NCBI GenBank assembly: GCA_026705025.1
Contig: JAPPBN010000036.1
Span: 50,133 to 114,132 of the forward strand
Source: Bin125 sp026705025
Lineage (GTDB): Bacteria; Chloroflexota; Dehalococcoidia; Bin125
Reading direction: 5' to 3'
Length of the DNA stretch: 64,000 nucleotides
This document shows, piece after piece, positions 8,225-17,253 of this stretch. The position numbers and the translations under genes are program-made. The notes below the pieces were generated by a model that was given only the letters and a program-made list of their open reading frames with translations, did not search any database and was not told the DNA's origin. How positions within the stretch are numbered: position 1 is the stretch's first letter; each line of letters begins with the position of its first letter.

Positions 8225-9388
8225 CTACACGGCGGCGGCGATACGGCCGACGGTGAAGCCGCGCGCCCAGGCGTCGGCGGCGTCGATGGCTTCGATATCG
8301 GGGTTGTCGGTGTTGCGATGGGCATCCATCGCCTGATTGACGTAGTCGGCGATCTGGGTGAAGGCGATGCGGCGCTCAAGGAAGGACTCGACCGCGACCT
8401 CGTCGGCGGCGGCCATGACGGCCGGATACGTCCCACCGGCGCGGCCCGCCTGTTGCGCCAGCTTGAGGCAGGGATAGCGGTCGAGGTCGGGTCGGGAGAA
8501 GTTGAGCGTGCCGACTGAGGCGAGGTCGAGCGGCTCGACCGTAGGCTCGAGTCGCGCGGGATATCCGAGCGCGAGCTGAATCGGCAACTTCATGTCGGGA
8601 TAGCCTAGCTGGGCTTTCACCGATCCGTCGCCGAATTCGACCAGCGAATGCACAATCGATTCGGCGTGCTGGATGATCTCGACCCGCTCGTAAGGCACAT
8701 CGAATAGCCACTTGGCCTCGATCGTCTCCATGCCCTTGTTCATCAGCGTGGCGCTGTCGATCGTGATCTTGTCGCCCATATTCCAGGTGGGATGGTTGAG
8801 CGCCTGCTCGGGCGTGACGTCGCCGAGTTCTTCGGCGGGCAGGTGACGCAGCGCGCCGCCCGAGGCCGTGAGCAAGATGCGGCGGATTTCGTGGTCCTCC
8901 TCGCCCCAGAGGCACTGCCAGATGGCGGAATGCTCCGAGTCGACCGGTCGCAGTTGGCCGCCGCCCCGGTCGACGGCGTCGCGGACGAGTTGACCCGCCA
9001 TCACCACAACTTCCTTATTGGCAAGCGCAGCGGCGCCGCCGCGCTCCAGTGCGGTCAACGTCGGCTCAAGGCCGGCGCGACCCGCGGTGCCTACGACCAA
9101 GACGTCACCATCTGGATCTGCGGCCATCTCGTCCATCGGCGTGACCGAAGCAGTGCTTTCCTGAGCAATCATCGCCACGCGCGCCTCGTCGTCAGAGGCG
9201 GCCCAGATGTAGGTCGGTCGAAACTCGCGGGCCTGCGCTTCCAGGGCGTCGAGGTTGCGTCCGGCCGCCAGGCCGAGGATGTTGAATCGCTCAGGCATGG
9301 CGCGGACGACATCGAGCGTCTGCCGGCCGATGCTGCCGGTCGAGCCCAGCAGGACCAGGTTGATCGGGGGTTGGTTCAGGTCGTCCAT
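8225..9388 (-). CDS. dxr: 1-deoxy-D-xylulose 5-phosphate reductoisomerase
   Basis: Starting at the ATG at 9388 the protein has 387 residues, the usual length. The NADPH-binding N-terminus reads LLGSTGSIGRQTLDVV. The metal/substrate region contains LANKEVVVMAGQLV and PVDSEHSAIWQCL, followed by TASGGALR, NHPTWNMGDKITIDSATLMNKG and the C-terminal helical domain. It converts DXP to MEP in the non-mevalonate isoprenoid pathway. The reading frame stays open far upstream of 9388, but that stretch overlaps cdsA and has no Dxr similarity. The start overlaps the cdsA stop by 13 bases. Its place beside uppS links precursor supply to undecaprenyl phosphate synthesis. Confidence 0.96.
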   Translation of the reverse strand: MDDLNQPPINLVLLGSTGSIGRQTLDVVRAMPERFNILGLAAGRNLDALEAQAREFRPTYIWAASDDEARVAMIAQESTASVTPMDEMAADPDGDVLVVGTAGRAGLEPTLTALERGGAAALANKEVVVMAGQLVRDAVDRGGGQLRPVDSEHSAIWQCLWGEEDHEIRRILLTASGGALRHLPAEELGDVTPEQALNHPTWNMGDKITIDSATLMNKGMETIEAKWLFDVPYERVEIIQHAESIVHSLVEFGDGSVKAQLGYPDMKLPIQLALGYPARLEPTVEPLDLASVGTLNFSRPDLDRYPCLKLAQQAGRAGGTYPAVMAAADEVAVESFLERRIAFTQIADYVNQAMDAHRNTDNPDIEAIDAADAWARGFTVGRIAAAV

Positions 9389-10317
9389 TGCAAGAAGAAA
9401 TATACGACGGGCAGGCCGAAGAGGAGGGAGTCGAGCCGATCGAGCACGCCGCCGTGTCCGGGAATGAGGTTGGAGGAGTCTTTGACGTCCATGGCGCGCT
9501 TGAACAGAGACTCCGCGAGATCGCCGAGTTGGGACACGATCGGCAAGACCACTGCAAGCAGCACCAGCGGCCAGATTTCCACGTCGAGATTGAGGATCTG
9601 GTCGAGGGCGATCGTTGCGCCGAAGCCGCCCAGCCAGCCAAAGATCGCCCCTTCCATCGTCTTGTTGGGTGAGACAGACGGGGCCAATGGGCGACGGCCC
9701 AGCAGGCGTCCGCCGGCATAGGCGGCGGCGTCGGCCGACATGATGGCGAGGACGGCGAGCAGCACCCAATCCGTGCCCTGATGGGCGCCTCGAACCAAAA
9801 CGAACGTTGCGCCAGGAATGGCGAGATAGGCGACAGCGCCCAGCATGGAGGCGCCGCCAAGCAGGATCGGCTTCAGTTGCGCCGGATCGGGCAGGGAGAC
9901 GGAGCGGACCGCCGTGATGGTCGCGACTCCGGCGATACCCAGGCCGGCGGCCAGGATCGGCCCGAGCAATGGCACGTCAGACTGCGTGGCCACTGCGACG
10001 ATCGCGCCAATCGCGGCCAGGGAAACGAGGAATGTGGGGTTGCGCCGGCTGAGTCCGACGATGACGGCAATCTCGCTGAGCGCCGCAGCCAGGCTGAGCG
10101 CAATCATGGCGGCGAAGAATGGTCCACCGATCAGGATGGCGGCGATGATGATCGGCATGCCGATTGCGGCGCTGGTCAAGCGTGCGGATAGACCGCCCCG
10201 GCTCCAGAGCTTCCTGAGGGGCCACGAGAACAGCTCGATCAACAGGAACAGCGGGAGCAGGATTGTCGGCCCAGGTGCCGCGATGATCCTGTCTGACTGG
10301 GGTGAGTTACTCGCCAT
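9376..10317 (-). CDS. cdsA: phosphatidate cytidylyltransferase
   Basis: From the ATG at 10317 the protein has 313 residues and about eight hydrophobic segments. It ends with the family signature: ADAAAYAGGRLLGRRPLAPSVSPNKTMEG, then GDLAESLFKRAMDVKDSSNLIPGHGGVLDRLDSLL. It makes CDP-diacylglycerol from phosphatidate and CTP in the membrane. The reading frame extends 38 residues upstream but that stretch overlaps uppS and has no hydrophobic start, so the ATG overlapping the uppS stop by 11 bases is preferred. A non-conserved hydrophobic N-terminal region precedes the catalytic core. Confidence 0.94.
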   Translation of the reverse strand: MASNSPQSDRIIAAPGPTILLPLFLLIELFSWPLRKLWSRGGLSARLTSAAIGMPIIIAAILIGGPFFAAMIALSLAAALSEIAVIVGLSRRNPTFLVSLAAIGAIVAVATQSDVPLLGPILAAGLGIAGVATITAVRSVSLPDPAQLKPILLGGASMLGAVAYLAIPGATFVLVRGAHQGTDWVLLAVLAIMSADAAAYAGGRLLGRRPLAPSVSPNKTMEGAIFGWLGGFGATIALDQILNLDVEIWPLVLLAVVLPIVSQLGDLAESLFKRAMDVKDSSNLIPGHGGVLDRLDSLLFGLPVVYFFLQWTT

Positions 10318-11098
10318 TGGCGGGTCGTCCGCCGAAGTTTCTGGTTCTCTGGGCGTAGGCGGCGAGCGCCGCGTCGACATCTCGCTCGCAGAAATCGGGC
10401 CAGTACGTGTCCGAGAAGACGTACTCGGCATAGGCGGCCTGCCAGAGCAGGAAGTTGGAAACGCGCTGGTCGCCGCCGGTGCGGATGATCAGGTCGGGGT
10501 CGGGCAGTTCGCGGGTATAGAGGTAGTCCGAGAGCTTGCGTTCCGTGACATCGTCGGGATTGATTCCGTCGGCGACCATGCGGCGCACGGCATCGACCAG
10601 TTCGGCTCTGGAGCCGTAGTTGAACGCCACGCAGACGGTCATTCGGTCGTTGTCGCGGGTGAGCTCAATCGCGCTGTCGATCTTGCGCCTGAGGCGAGCG
10701 TCGAGTGCGTCAAGTTGTCCGATGTAGCGCAACCTGACCCCGGCCTCGTGCAGCGGCTGCACCTCGCGGTCGATGGTTGAGGAGAGGATGCGCATCAGGC
10801 CGCGAACTTCTGGTCGAGGGCGCTTCCAGTTCTCGGTCGAGAAGGCAAACAGCGTGAGACAGCGAACGCCGCGCTCGGCGAATGCTTCGATTGCGGCGCG
10901 GATGTTCTCGGTGCCGGCTCGATGACCTTCGGTCGGCCGCAGTCCGCGTTGTGCCGCCCAGCGTCCGTTGCCGTCCATGATCACCGCAACGTGATGCGGA
11001 ATCTCGGTGGAATCCACGAGGTGGACGCCGTTTGCCCTCACAGGCAACGCTGCGTGGTTTGTCGGAGGGGTGATCGTGGATGCGGATGGGCTTGGCAC
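10307..11098 (-). CDS. uppS: isoprenyl (undecaprenyl) diphosphate synthase
   Basis: The 263-residue cis-prenyltransferase has HHVAVIMDGNGRWA, containing the catalytic Asp and diphosphate-binding loop, then GHRAGTENIR, FAFSTENW, and the C-terminal LIRTGGDQRVSNFLLWQAAYAE and YWPDF motifs. It elongates farnesyl diphosphate to the lipid carrier used for cell-wall synthesis. The GTG at 11098 lies three bases after the frr stop, which suggests translational coupling; it leaves a 30-residue extension before the conserved core, so a later start is possible. Confidence 0.95.
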   Translation of the reverse strand: MPSPSASTITPPTNHAALPVRANGVHLVDSTEIPHHVAVIMDGNGRWAAQRGLRPTEGHRAGTENIRAAIEAFAERGVRCLTLFAFSTENWKRPRPEVRGLMRILSSTIDREVQPLHEAGVRLRYIGQLDALDARLRRKIDSAIELTRDNDRMTVCVAFNYGSRAELVDAVRRMVADGINPDDVTERKLSDYLYTRELPDPDLIIRTGGDQRVSNFLLWQAAYAEYVFSDTYWPDFCERDVDAALAAYAQRTRNFGGRPANGE

Positions 11099-11101
11099 GT
11101 G

Positions 11102-11674
11102 CTAGACCTCGAGGAGCTCGCGCTCCTTCAGATTGCCCGCAGCATCAACTTTAGCGATGAATTGGCCGGTCAGCGTGTCGAGTTGTGTTTCCGCCCGGCG
11201 TTCCTCGTCCTGCGACAGGTCTCCGTCGCGCTGCATGGCTCGAAGATCGTCGTGGATGTGCCGACGCACATTGCGGATGGCGACGCGGGCGGTCTCGGCT
11301 TTCTGATGCACGAGCTTGACCAGGTCGCGTCGTCGCTCCTCGGTCAACTCGGGCAGCGCCAGACGGATCAGGATGCCGTCCGATTGTGGATTGATCCCGA
11401 TATCCGAGGTCTGAATCGCCTTGGTGATCGGGTCGAAGGCATTCTTGTCCCACGGCTGGATCGCAATCAATCGAGCTTCCGGTGTCGAGATCGTCGCCAG
11501 CTGGTTCAACGCCATGGTCGTGCCGTAGTAATCGACCCGCAGTTGGTCGACCAACGACGTGTGGGCGCGTCCGGTTCGCACGGCCATGAGATCACGCTCG
11601 AGGGCGCTGACGGCGCCGCTCATCCGCGAGTCCGCGTCTTCGAAGGCGAGGTCGAGGAGCTCGTTGTCGGACAT
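11102..11674 (-). CDS. frr: ribosome recycling factor
   Basis: The 190-residue protein is of standard length. It contains LMAVRTGRAHTSLVDQLRVDYYG near the N-terminus, IQPWDKNAFDPITKAIQTSDIGINPQSDG in the middle and LPELTEERRRDLVKLVHQKAE, the defining RRF pattern of a three-helix bundle plus beta/alpha domain. With EF-G it splits post-termination ribosomes. It stands between pyrH and uppS in the conserved minus-strand block. Confidence 0.98.
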   Translation of the reverse strand: MSDNELLDLAFEDADSRMSGAVSALERDLMAVRTGRAHTSLVDQLRVDYYGTTMALNQLATISTPEARLIAIQPWDKNAFDPITKAIQTSDIGINPQSDGILIRLALPELTEERRRDLVKLVHQKAETARVAIRNVRRHIHDDLRAMQRDGDLSQDEERRAETQLDTLTGQFIAKVDAAGNLKERELLEV

Positions 11675-11718
11675 GTCGCGCTCCCAGCCGATCTTCGACC
11701 GATCATGGTCGGCGGGCT

Positions 11719-12477
11719 TCAGTCGGCAAGGACCGTTGCCCCGTGATCGACCCGAGTACCGGCCACGTCCAGATTGGGACCGTCGATCACTGTGCTCACG
11801 ATAGCGTCAGGCGCTTCGATGTTGAACACCACGATTGGCAGCGAATGCTCCTCGCAAAGGGCCAGCGCCGACGCATCCATCAGCACGCCGAGGTTTTGCT
11901 GCAACGCCTCGCGATAGTTGAGTCGTGAGTAGCGCCGGGCGTCGGGATGGTGAGCCGGATCGGCCGTGTAGACGCCGTCGGTGCCGTGCTTGCCCATCAT
12001 GAGTTGATCGGCGTCGAGCTCGATGCCGCGCAGCGCGGCGGCAGTGTCGGTTGTGACGTACGGATTGCCGGTCCCGCCGACACAGAGCACGACCCGGCCC
12101 TTTTGCAGATGACGGATCGCGCGCCGGCGAATGAAGATTTCCGACACCTGGCGGACGTGCAGAGCCGACATGGTTCGGACCTCGCCTCCGGCGGCTTCGA
12201 TCGCGTCCTGCAGCGCCAGACCGTTGATCACGGTCGCCAACATGCCTGCATAGTGCGCAGTCGCCTGGGTCATGCCAAGCTCGCCGGCCAGGCGGCCGCG
12301 AAACAGGTTGCCGCCTCCGACAACCACGCCGATCTCGACGCCGCGACTGCGGCACTCGACGATTTGCCGGGCGATGTCGTTGAGGGCGCCCGAGTCGATG
12401 CCGGAGTCGCGCTGACCCTGTAGCGATTCACCGGAGACTTTGAGAACGACTCGGGATGTGGTCGACTGGTCGGTCAT
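11719..12477 (-). CDS. pyrH: UMP kinase
   Basis: The 252-residue amino-acid-kinase-fold protein has the N-terminal KVSGESLQG, the glycine loop VVVGGGNLFRG, the acceptor region GMLATVINGLALQDA and the nucleotide site GTGNPYVTTDTAAALR. It phosphorylates UMP to UDP and is hexameric and allosterically regulated in bacteria. Gaps of 38 bases to tsf and 44 bases to frr fit a single transcript. Confidence 0.97.
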   Translation of the reverse strand: MTDQSTTSRVVLKVSGESLQGQRDSGIDSGALNDIARQIVECRSRGVEIGVVVGGGNLFRGRLAGELGMTQATAHYAGMLATVINGLALQDAIEAAGGEVRTMSALHVRQVSEIFIRRRAIRHLQKGRVVLCVGGTGNPYVTTDTAAALRGIELDADQLMMGKHGTDGVYTADPAHHPDARRYSRLNYREALQQNLGVLMDASALALCEEHSLPIVVFNIEAPDAIVSTVIDGPNLDVAGTRVDHGATVLAD

Positions 12478-12515
12478 GACGTGTTCGCCATACCCGCAAT
12501 CTCGGTCACAACCTG

Positions 12516-13010
12516 CTACTCGCCCATTTCGTAGCGAGTGAAGCGAGCGACTTCGATGCGCTCACCAATGGAGGCGATGACGTCGTTGATTCGGTCGTTG
12601 ATGGTCTGCGATCCGTCCTTGATGAACTCCTGGTCAAGCAGCGCGACCGCGTCGGCATCGGCGTCGCCGGGCATGTCGTCGGCGCTGACCCCAGCGGGGT
12701 TCATCGAGGCGATCTGCATCGCGATGTCGTGGGCGAGCTCTTTGAAGGGCTCGGTCTTGGCGACGAAGTCGGTCTCGCAGCGCAGGTCGACGAGCACGCC
12801 GATCCGACCGCCGTGGATGTAGCTGTGAATCAGGCCCTGTCCCGTTGCCCGGTCGGCGCGCTTGCTGGCCGTGGCGATGCCCTTTTCACGGAGCACAAGC
12901 CGAGCCTGCTCAATGTCGCCGTTGGCTTCCGTCAGCGCCTGTCGGCAATCCATCACACCGGCACCGGTTTCAGCGCGCAGGGACTTGATCTGGTCAATGG
13001 TTACGGGCAC
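12516..13010 (-). CDS. tsf: elongation factor Ts (short form)
   Basis: The 164-residue protein has the UBA-like N-terminus (LRAETGAGVMDCRQAL, then LREKG) and the TDFVAKTEPFK loop that displaces magnesium from EF-Tu. It is much shorter than the roughly 280-residue E. coli protein because the second core subdomain is lacking, as in cyanobacterial, actinobacterial and Chloroflexota EF-Ts. The start is a GTG at 13010, preceded by GAGGAG with eight bases spacing. It lies between rpsB and pyrH. Confidence 0.97.
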   Translation of the reverse strand: MPVTIDQIKSLRAETGAGVMDCRQALTEANGDIEQARLVLREKGIATASKRADRATGQGLIHSYIHGGRIGVLVDLRCETDFVAKTEPFKELAHDIAMQIASMNPAGVSADDMPGDADADAVALLDQEFIKDGSQTINDRINDVIASIGERIEVARFTRYEMGE

Positions 13011-13081
13011 GTTGGTGGCTCCTCTGGTCGTTGGCTGTGTATGAGGCCGGGCTGTTCGTCCGACTCGATGGATGGTCTGGT

Positions 13082-13837
13082 TCAGTTGGCCGCGACTGGC
13101 TCGGCGGTCTCGGCCGCTTCGTAGGATTCCTCGGCCTCCACGGCGCTTTGCATCATCATGCCGCCCTCTTGCGCTGCATCCGCGATTTGGGCGGTCAGCA
13201 GCCGCACAGCGCGGATAGCGTCGTCGTTGGAGGGGATCGGGAAATCAACCAGGTTCGGGTCCGAATTGGTGTCGCAGACGGCGATGATTGGGATGTTCAG
13301 GCGTCGCGCTTCGGCCACGGCGATGTGCTCGCGCGGAACATCAACCACGAAGAGCGCACCGGGCAGCGAGGTCATGTCCCGCAGGCCTCGCAGATAGCGG
13401 TGCAACCGGGTGAGCTTGTCTCGTAGTTTCAGCGCTTCCTTTTTGGGCAGCAGTTCGAGCTGGCCGGCCTCTTCGCGGCGTTCGAGTTCGATCATGTAAT
13501 CGACGCGCAGGCGGATCGTCTGGAAATTGGTCAGTGTGCCGCCCAGCCAGCGAGTCACGACATACGGCATGTTGGCTCGGTCGGCTTCGTTGCGAATCAC
13601 GTCCTGAGCCTGGCGCTTGGTGCCGACGAACAGGATCTGTTGCCCAGAGCCCGAAAGTTCGCGGGCGAACTCCGTGGCGTCCTCAAGTCGGGTGACGGTC
13701 TGGGCCAGGTCAAGAATGTGTACGCCGTTGCGCGCGCCGTAGATGAACGGCGCCATTTTGGGGTTCCAGCGTCCGGTCTGATGACCGAAATGGACTCCGG
13801 CCTCCAACAGGTCGCGCATTGAGATCGATGTCGTCAT
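13082..13837 (-). CDS. rpsB: 30S ribosomal protein S2
   Basis: The 251-residue protein begins with the typical S2 sequence MRDLLEAGVHFGHQTGRWNP and continues with FIYGARNGVHILDLAQT, the NFQTI segment and the C-terminal DTNSDPNLVDFPIPSNDDA. An acidic tail rich in Glu and Ala follows. GAGGAG lies a few bases before the ATG at 13837. It is the first gene of the minus-strand rpsB-rseP block and is divergent from the FmdB-type gene. Confidence 0.98.
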   Translation of the reverse strand: MTTSISMRDLLEAGVHFGHQTGRWNPKMAPFIYGARNGVHILDLAQTVTRLEDATEFARELSGSGQQILFVGTKRQAQDVIRNEADRANMPYVVTRWLGGTLTNFQTIRLRVDYMIELERREEAGQLELLPKKEALKLRDKLTRLHRYLRGLRDMTSLPGALFVVDVPREHIAVAEARRLNIPIIAVCDTNSDPNLVDFPIPSNDDAIRAVRLLTAQIADAAQEGGMMMQSAVEAEESYEAAETAEPVAAN

Positions 13838-13903
13838 CCGGCTCCTCAGATGGTCAGGCTGTCAGTCACGTCGAACCCGTCCCTGAGGCGGGCAACTGGA
13901 TCG

Positions 13904-13909
13904 AGTATA
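13904..13909 (-). promoter_or_regulatory. candidate -10 element of the rpsB promoter
   Basis: On the minus strand TATACT lies about 70 bases upstream of the rpsB ATG, in the 154-base divergent gap before the FmdB-type gene. No convincing -35 hexamer is seen at the usual spacing, so this is a weak call. Confidence 0.3.
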
Positions 13910-13991
13910 TGCATGTGCCCGCGATACGCGCACTCAATCAGGTCTCGTGATAACTTACGCATGTTGTCTGGTTTCCGCGCGGAGGAAGTAC

Positions 13992-14306
13992 GTGCCCCGC
14001 TACGTCTACGAGTGTTTCGAGTGCGGCCACACGGTCGAGAAGTTGGAAGGCTGGAGCGCTCCGGCGCAGCAGCCCTGCACGGAGTGCGAGCAAACGCTGC
14101 AGCGAATCCCCAGCGCCCCGGCGATCGTCTTCAAGGGCTCCGGCTGGTACTCGACCGATAGCAAGAAGAGCAACTGGAAGTCGCGACGCGACGAGGACCG
14201 CGACGCCGTAGGCGATCCTGAGTCGAACGGTGCTTCTTCTGATGGCCCCTCGTCTGAAGGATCTGACCCCGGCGAGCTGGAGACCTCTGCCGCTACGGCT
14301 GATTGA
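13992..14306 (+). CDS. FmdB-type zinc ribbon protein
   Basis: The 104-residue protein begins VPRYVYECFECGHTVEKL and continues with QQPCTECEQTL. The two CxxC pairs form the N-terminal zinc ribbon of the FmdB/CxxC_CXXC_SSSS regulatory-domain family, followed by the usual PAIVFKGSGWYSTD. The remainder is a hydrophilic, acidic, Ser-rich tail. The GTG at 13992 is chosen because GGAGG lies at 13981-13985. The role of the family is unclear; a link to transcription or protein assembly has only been suggested. It is followed by dtd after 36 bases. Confidence 0.88.
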   Translation: MPRYVYECFECGHTVEKLEGWSAPAQQPCTECEQTLQRIPSAPAIVFKGSGWYSTDSKKSNWKSRRDEDRDAVGDPESNGASSDGPSSEGSDPGELETSAATAD

Positions 14307-14342
14307 TCGGTTCCTGGACTTCTCCTCAGCGAGCATCAACCC

Positions 14343-14807
14343 ATGAAAGTCGTGCTCCAACGCGTCAGCCGCGCGTCGGTGTCCGTTGACGGCGCCGTCG
14401 TCGGGGCCATTGACCTTGGGTTGCTGATCCTGGTAGGCGTCGCCGATGGAGATTCTCCCTCCCAGGCTGAAGCGCTGGCGCGCAAGGTGGCGGGATTGCG
14501 GATTTTCGCCGACTCCGAGGGTCGCTTCAACGAGAGCCTGCTCGACGTCGGCGGCGCAGCGCTGGTGATCAGCCAGTTCACGCTGCACGCCGATGTACGC
14601 AAGGGCCGTCGGCCCAGTTTCACCAGCGCCGCGCGTCCCGAGCGGGCCGAGCCGCTGGTCGAGCATTTCGCCGAGTCGCTGAGAGCGCAAGGAGTCCCGG
14701 TTCAGACGGGAGAGTTCGGCGCGATGATGTCAGTGGAACTGATCAACGACGGCCCGTTCACGGTCGCGATCGACTCAGCAGACCTGGAACGCCCGCGGCG
14801 AGGCTAG
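14343..14807 (+). CDS. dtd: D-aminoacyl-tRNA deacylase
   Basis: The 154-residue protein starts MKVVLQRVSRASVSVDG, has LLILVGV and RIFADSEGRFN, the active-site SQFTLHADVRKGRRPSF, and the second motif NDGPFTVAID containing the NxGPxT cross-subunit element. It is a homodimeric enzyme that removes D-amino acids (and glycine) mischarged on tRNA. It converges with nadC. Confidence 0.97.
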   Translation: MKVVLQRVSRASVSVDGAVVGAIDLGLLILVGVADGDSPSQAEALARKVAGLRIFADSEGRFNESLLDVGGAALVISQFTLHADVRKGRRPSFTSAARPERAEPLVEHFAESLRAQGVPVQTGEFGAMMSVELINDGPFTVAIDSADLERPRRG

Positions 14808-14864
14808 AGAGACCCCCCGGCAATATCGCCTGACAGACACGAGGCTCCGGCTGCGAAACGCTCG

Positions 14865-15740
14865 TTAGTCCGGCGGCAGGTCGAGCGCGATGTCCAGGGC
14901 GATATCGAGCGACGGGGCCGAGTGGGTCAGCGCTCCGAGAGAGATGTAGTCGACCCCCGACCTGGCGATTTCGGGAATCTGCTCCAGCGTGATTCCGCCG
15001 CTGGCCTCGGTCCTGGCGTGGTAGACCCGGGCGACTTCAACGGCGGGCACCAGGTCGTCGGTCGCGAAGTTGTCGAGCAGGAGCGCGGTGGCCCCGGCCT
15101 CGAGCGCCTGCCGAGCCTCATCGAGATTGGTCACTTCCACTTCAACTCCGGTCGCCGGTCCGACATTGGCAAGTGCCGCCGAAACGGCGTCAGCGAGGCT
15201 CCCGCCTGCCTGACGTACTGCGGCGATGTGGTTGTCCTTGATCAACACGCCCGAAGCTAATGAGTCGCGGTGGTTGAGTCCGCCGCCGCAGCGAACGGCG
15301 TAGCGTTCGGCCGGGCGCAGTCCCGGTGTTGTCTTGCGCGTGTCGAGGATCTTCGTGCGCGATCCCGCGGCGTCGACCGCCTGGGCCGTGAGCGTGGCCG
15401 TCCCGCTCAAACGTTGCAGCCAGTTGAGCGCGGTCCGTTCCGCCCGCAGCAGGGGGTCAAGCTGCCCGCCAACGACCGCGATCTGTTGGCCGGCCGAGAC
15501 GCGGTCGCCGTCGCTTACCTCAGGCAAGAAGCGGACATCGGGGTCGAGCGCAGCGAACGCAGCAAGTGCGAAATCGAGTCCACAGACGACACCGTCGGCT
15601 CGGGCGATGAGGTGGGCGTTGCCCTGCCGCCAGTCGATCCACTTGCTCAATGAGCCTGTCGTGACGTCGAGGTCGGCGCGGTCTTCGGCGAGCGTGGCGT
15701 CGACCAGTCGCTGCACAATGGCCAGGTCGAGAGCGCTCAT
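14865..15740 (-). CDS. nadC: nicotinate-nucleotide pyrophosphorylase (carboxylating)
   Basis: The 291-residue protein contains the quinolinate phosphoribosyltransferase motifs ERTALNWLQRLSGTATLT, KILDTRKTTPGLRPAERYAVRCGGG, VLIKDNHIAA and VEVEVTNLDEA, and ends with SLGALTHSAPSLDIALD. It converts quinolinate and PRPP to nicotinate mononucleotide, the last step of the de novo branch. It is the third gene of a minus-strand nadABC operon and overlaps the nadB stop by four bases (ATGA). Confidence 0.97.
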   Translation of the reverse strand: MSALDLAIVQRLVDATLAEDRADLDVTTGSLSKWIDWRQGNAHLIARADGVVCGLDFALAAFAALDPDVRFLPEVSDGDRVSAGQQIAVVGGQLDPLLRAERTALNWLQRLSGTATLTAQAVDAAGSRTKILDTRKTTPGLRPAERYAVRCGGGLNHRDSLASGVLIKDNHIAAVRQAGGSLADAVSAALANVGPATGVEVEVTNLDEARQALEAGATALLLDNFATDDLVPAVEVARVYHARTEASGGITLEQIPEIARSGVDYISLGALTHSAPSLDIALDIALDLPPD

Positions 15741-17233
15741 TCGCGGGCCAGTCGCCAGAGACTGTGACGTTGCCAGTCGGGGCTGGTCTCAGGAAAGTCA
15801 AGCCGCAAATGAGAGCCCCTGGTTTCGGTGCGCTGCAATGCCGCCTCCGTGATGAGTCGCGCGGTCAGCGTGCCAAGCTCCAGTGAGGCATCTCCTCGAT
15901 CTGACCGCTGTGCCGACCATTGATCGAACCGTTCGATTGCCGCTCGCAGGTCTTCCCCCGTTCGGGAGATGCCGACCAGCTCGCTCATCGTTCGCTTCAG
16001 GTTCTGCCAGGACGGAGCGCCGCCGTGGGGGTGGATGCGCAAGGTTGTGACGTCATCGTCCCGCATGTCGGCCTCATGCGTGTTGCGCAGAACCGATTCC
16101 ACGGCTCTGGAAGAGAAGACAGCCGCTTCGAGCAAGGAATTCGAGGCCACCCTGTTCGCGCCGTGCGCGCCAGTCGATGCGCACTCGCCGGCCGCGTACA
16201 GGCCTCGAATCGTTGTGCGCCCGTCGATGTCGGTGTAGACGCCGCCCATGTGGTAATGCGCGGCCGGCGCGACGGGAATTGGTCCGGTTGTGATGTCATA
16301 CCCGCGTTCCAGCGCGCCACGGTAGACGCCGGGAAACCGCTCGCGCAAAAAGTCGGAGTCGAGGTGTGAAACGTCCAACCTCACGTGGTCGGCGCTGTCA
16401 CGACGCATGGTCTCGAAGATCGCCTGCGCCACCACCGAACGAGGCGCCAGCTCCGCATCCGGGTGAATGCTGGACATGAACCGATCTCCCCGGGAGTCCA
16501 ACAGCACCGCCCCTTCGCCACGCACAGCTTCCGATATGAGGAATGCGCTCTCCTCGCCGGCGAGCGCTGTCGGATGGAATTGGACGAACTCGGGATCTCG
16601 CACCACCGCGCCGGCACGAAATGCCAGTGCCACGCCATCGCCGGTGGCGTTGGCCGGATTAGTCGTGATCCGGTAGAGCGCGCCAGATCCGCCGCTGGCG
16701 AGAATCACAGCGTCGGCGAGGATCGTCTCTCTCGCATCCGTCAGCACTCCCGCACAGCGCCCGGCCTCCACAACGAGATCCTCAACGGCGTTCCCCGTCC
16801 GCACGTCGACATCGGCTTCCGCCAACCGCTCGACAAGCGCGTCTTGTATGTGCCGGCCCGTCTGGTCGCCGCCGGCGTGGAGCACCCGAGGCGTCGAGTG
16901 CGCGCCCTCGGTCGCGAGCGCCAAGTCTCCATCTCGGCCGCGGTCGAAGTTGACGCCCAGCTGAATCAGTCGCTGAATGGCGCTGGCGCCATCAGCTGTG
17001 AGGGCGTCAACGGCCGCGGGATCGCAGAGACCGGCGCCGGCGCGGATCGTGTCTTCTGCGTGGAGTGCCGGGTCGTCAAGCCCCGTCATCGCTGCCGCGA
17101 TGCCGCCCTGGGCCCTCTGCGTATTGGTCTCCTGCAGCTCTGACTTGCTCAGCAGCGTGACCTTGGCGAACTGCGACGCCAGCAACGCCGCATTCGTGCC
17201 GGCCAATCCGCTGCCGATGACCAGAACGTGCAT
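15737..17233 (-). CDS. nadB: L-aspartate oxidase
   Basis: From the ATG at 17233 the flavoprotein has 498 residues. It starts with the FAD-binding VLVIGSGLAGTNAALLAS and contains AQGGIAAAM, SAIQRLIQLGVNFDR, HAGGDQTGRHIQDAL, EAVRGEGAVLLDSRG and HYHMGGVYTD, all typical of NadB in the succinate dehydrogenase flavoprotein superfamily. It oxidises L-aspartate to iminoaspartate for NadA. The frame runs 21 residues further upstream, but that would overlap nadA and precede the Rossmann strand unnaturally; the chosen start leaves 20 bases after the nadA stop. The C-terminal helical part is shorter than in E. coli. Confidence 0.96.
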   Translation of the reverse strand: MHVLVIGSGLAGTNAALLASQFAKVTLLSKSELQETNTQRAQGGIAAAMTGLDDPALHAEDTIRAGAGLCDPAAVDALTADGASAIQRLIQLGVNFDRGRDGDLALATEGAHSTPRVLHAGGDQTGRHIQDALVERLAEADVDVRTGNAVEDLVVEAGRCAGVLTDARETILADAVILASGGSGALYRITTNPANATGDGVALAFRAGAVVRDPEFVQFHPTALAGEESAFLISEAVRGEGAVLLDSRGDRFMSSIHPDAELAPRSVVAQAIFETMRRDSADHVRLDVSHLDSDFLRERFPGVYRGALERGYDITTGPIPVAPAAHYHMGGVYTDIDGRTTIRGLYAAGECASTGAHGANRVASNSLLEAAVFSSRAVESVLRNTHEADMRDDDVTTLRIHPHGGAPSWQNLKRTMSELVGISRTGEDLRAAIERFDQWSAQRSDRGDASLELGTLTARLITEAALQRTETRGSHLRLDFPETSPDWQRHSLWRLARE

Positions 17234-17253
17234 GGGGTCGTGCACCAGCAGGT

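Noticed and set aside
8225..9769. Dxr with a 127-residue N-terminal extension
   Set aside because: The extension reads cdsA in another frame; the ATG at 9388 gives the normal Dxr N-terminus.
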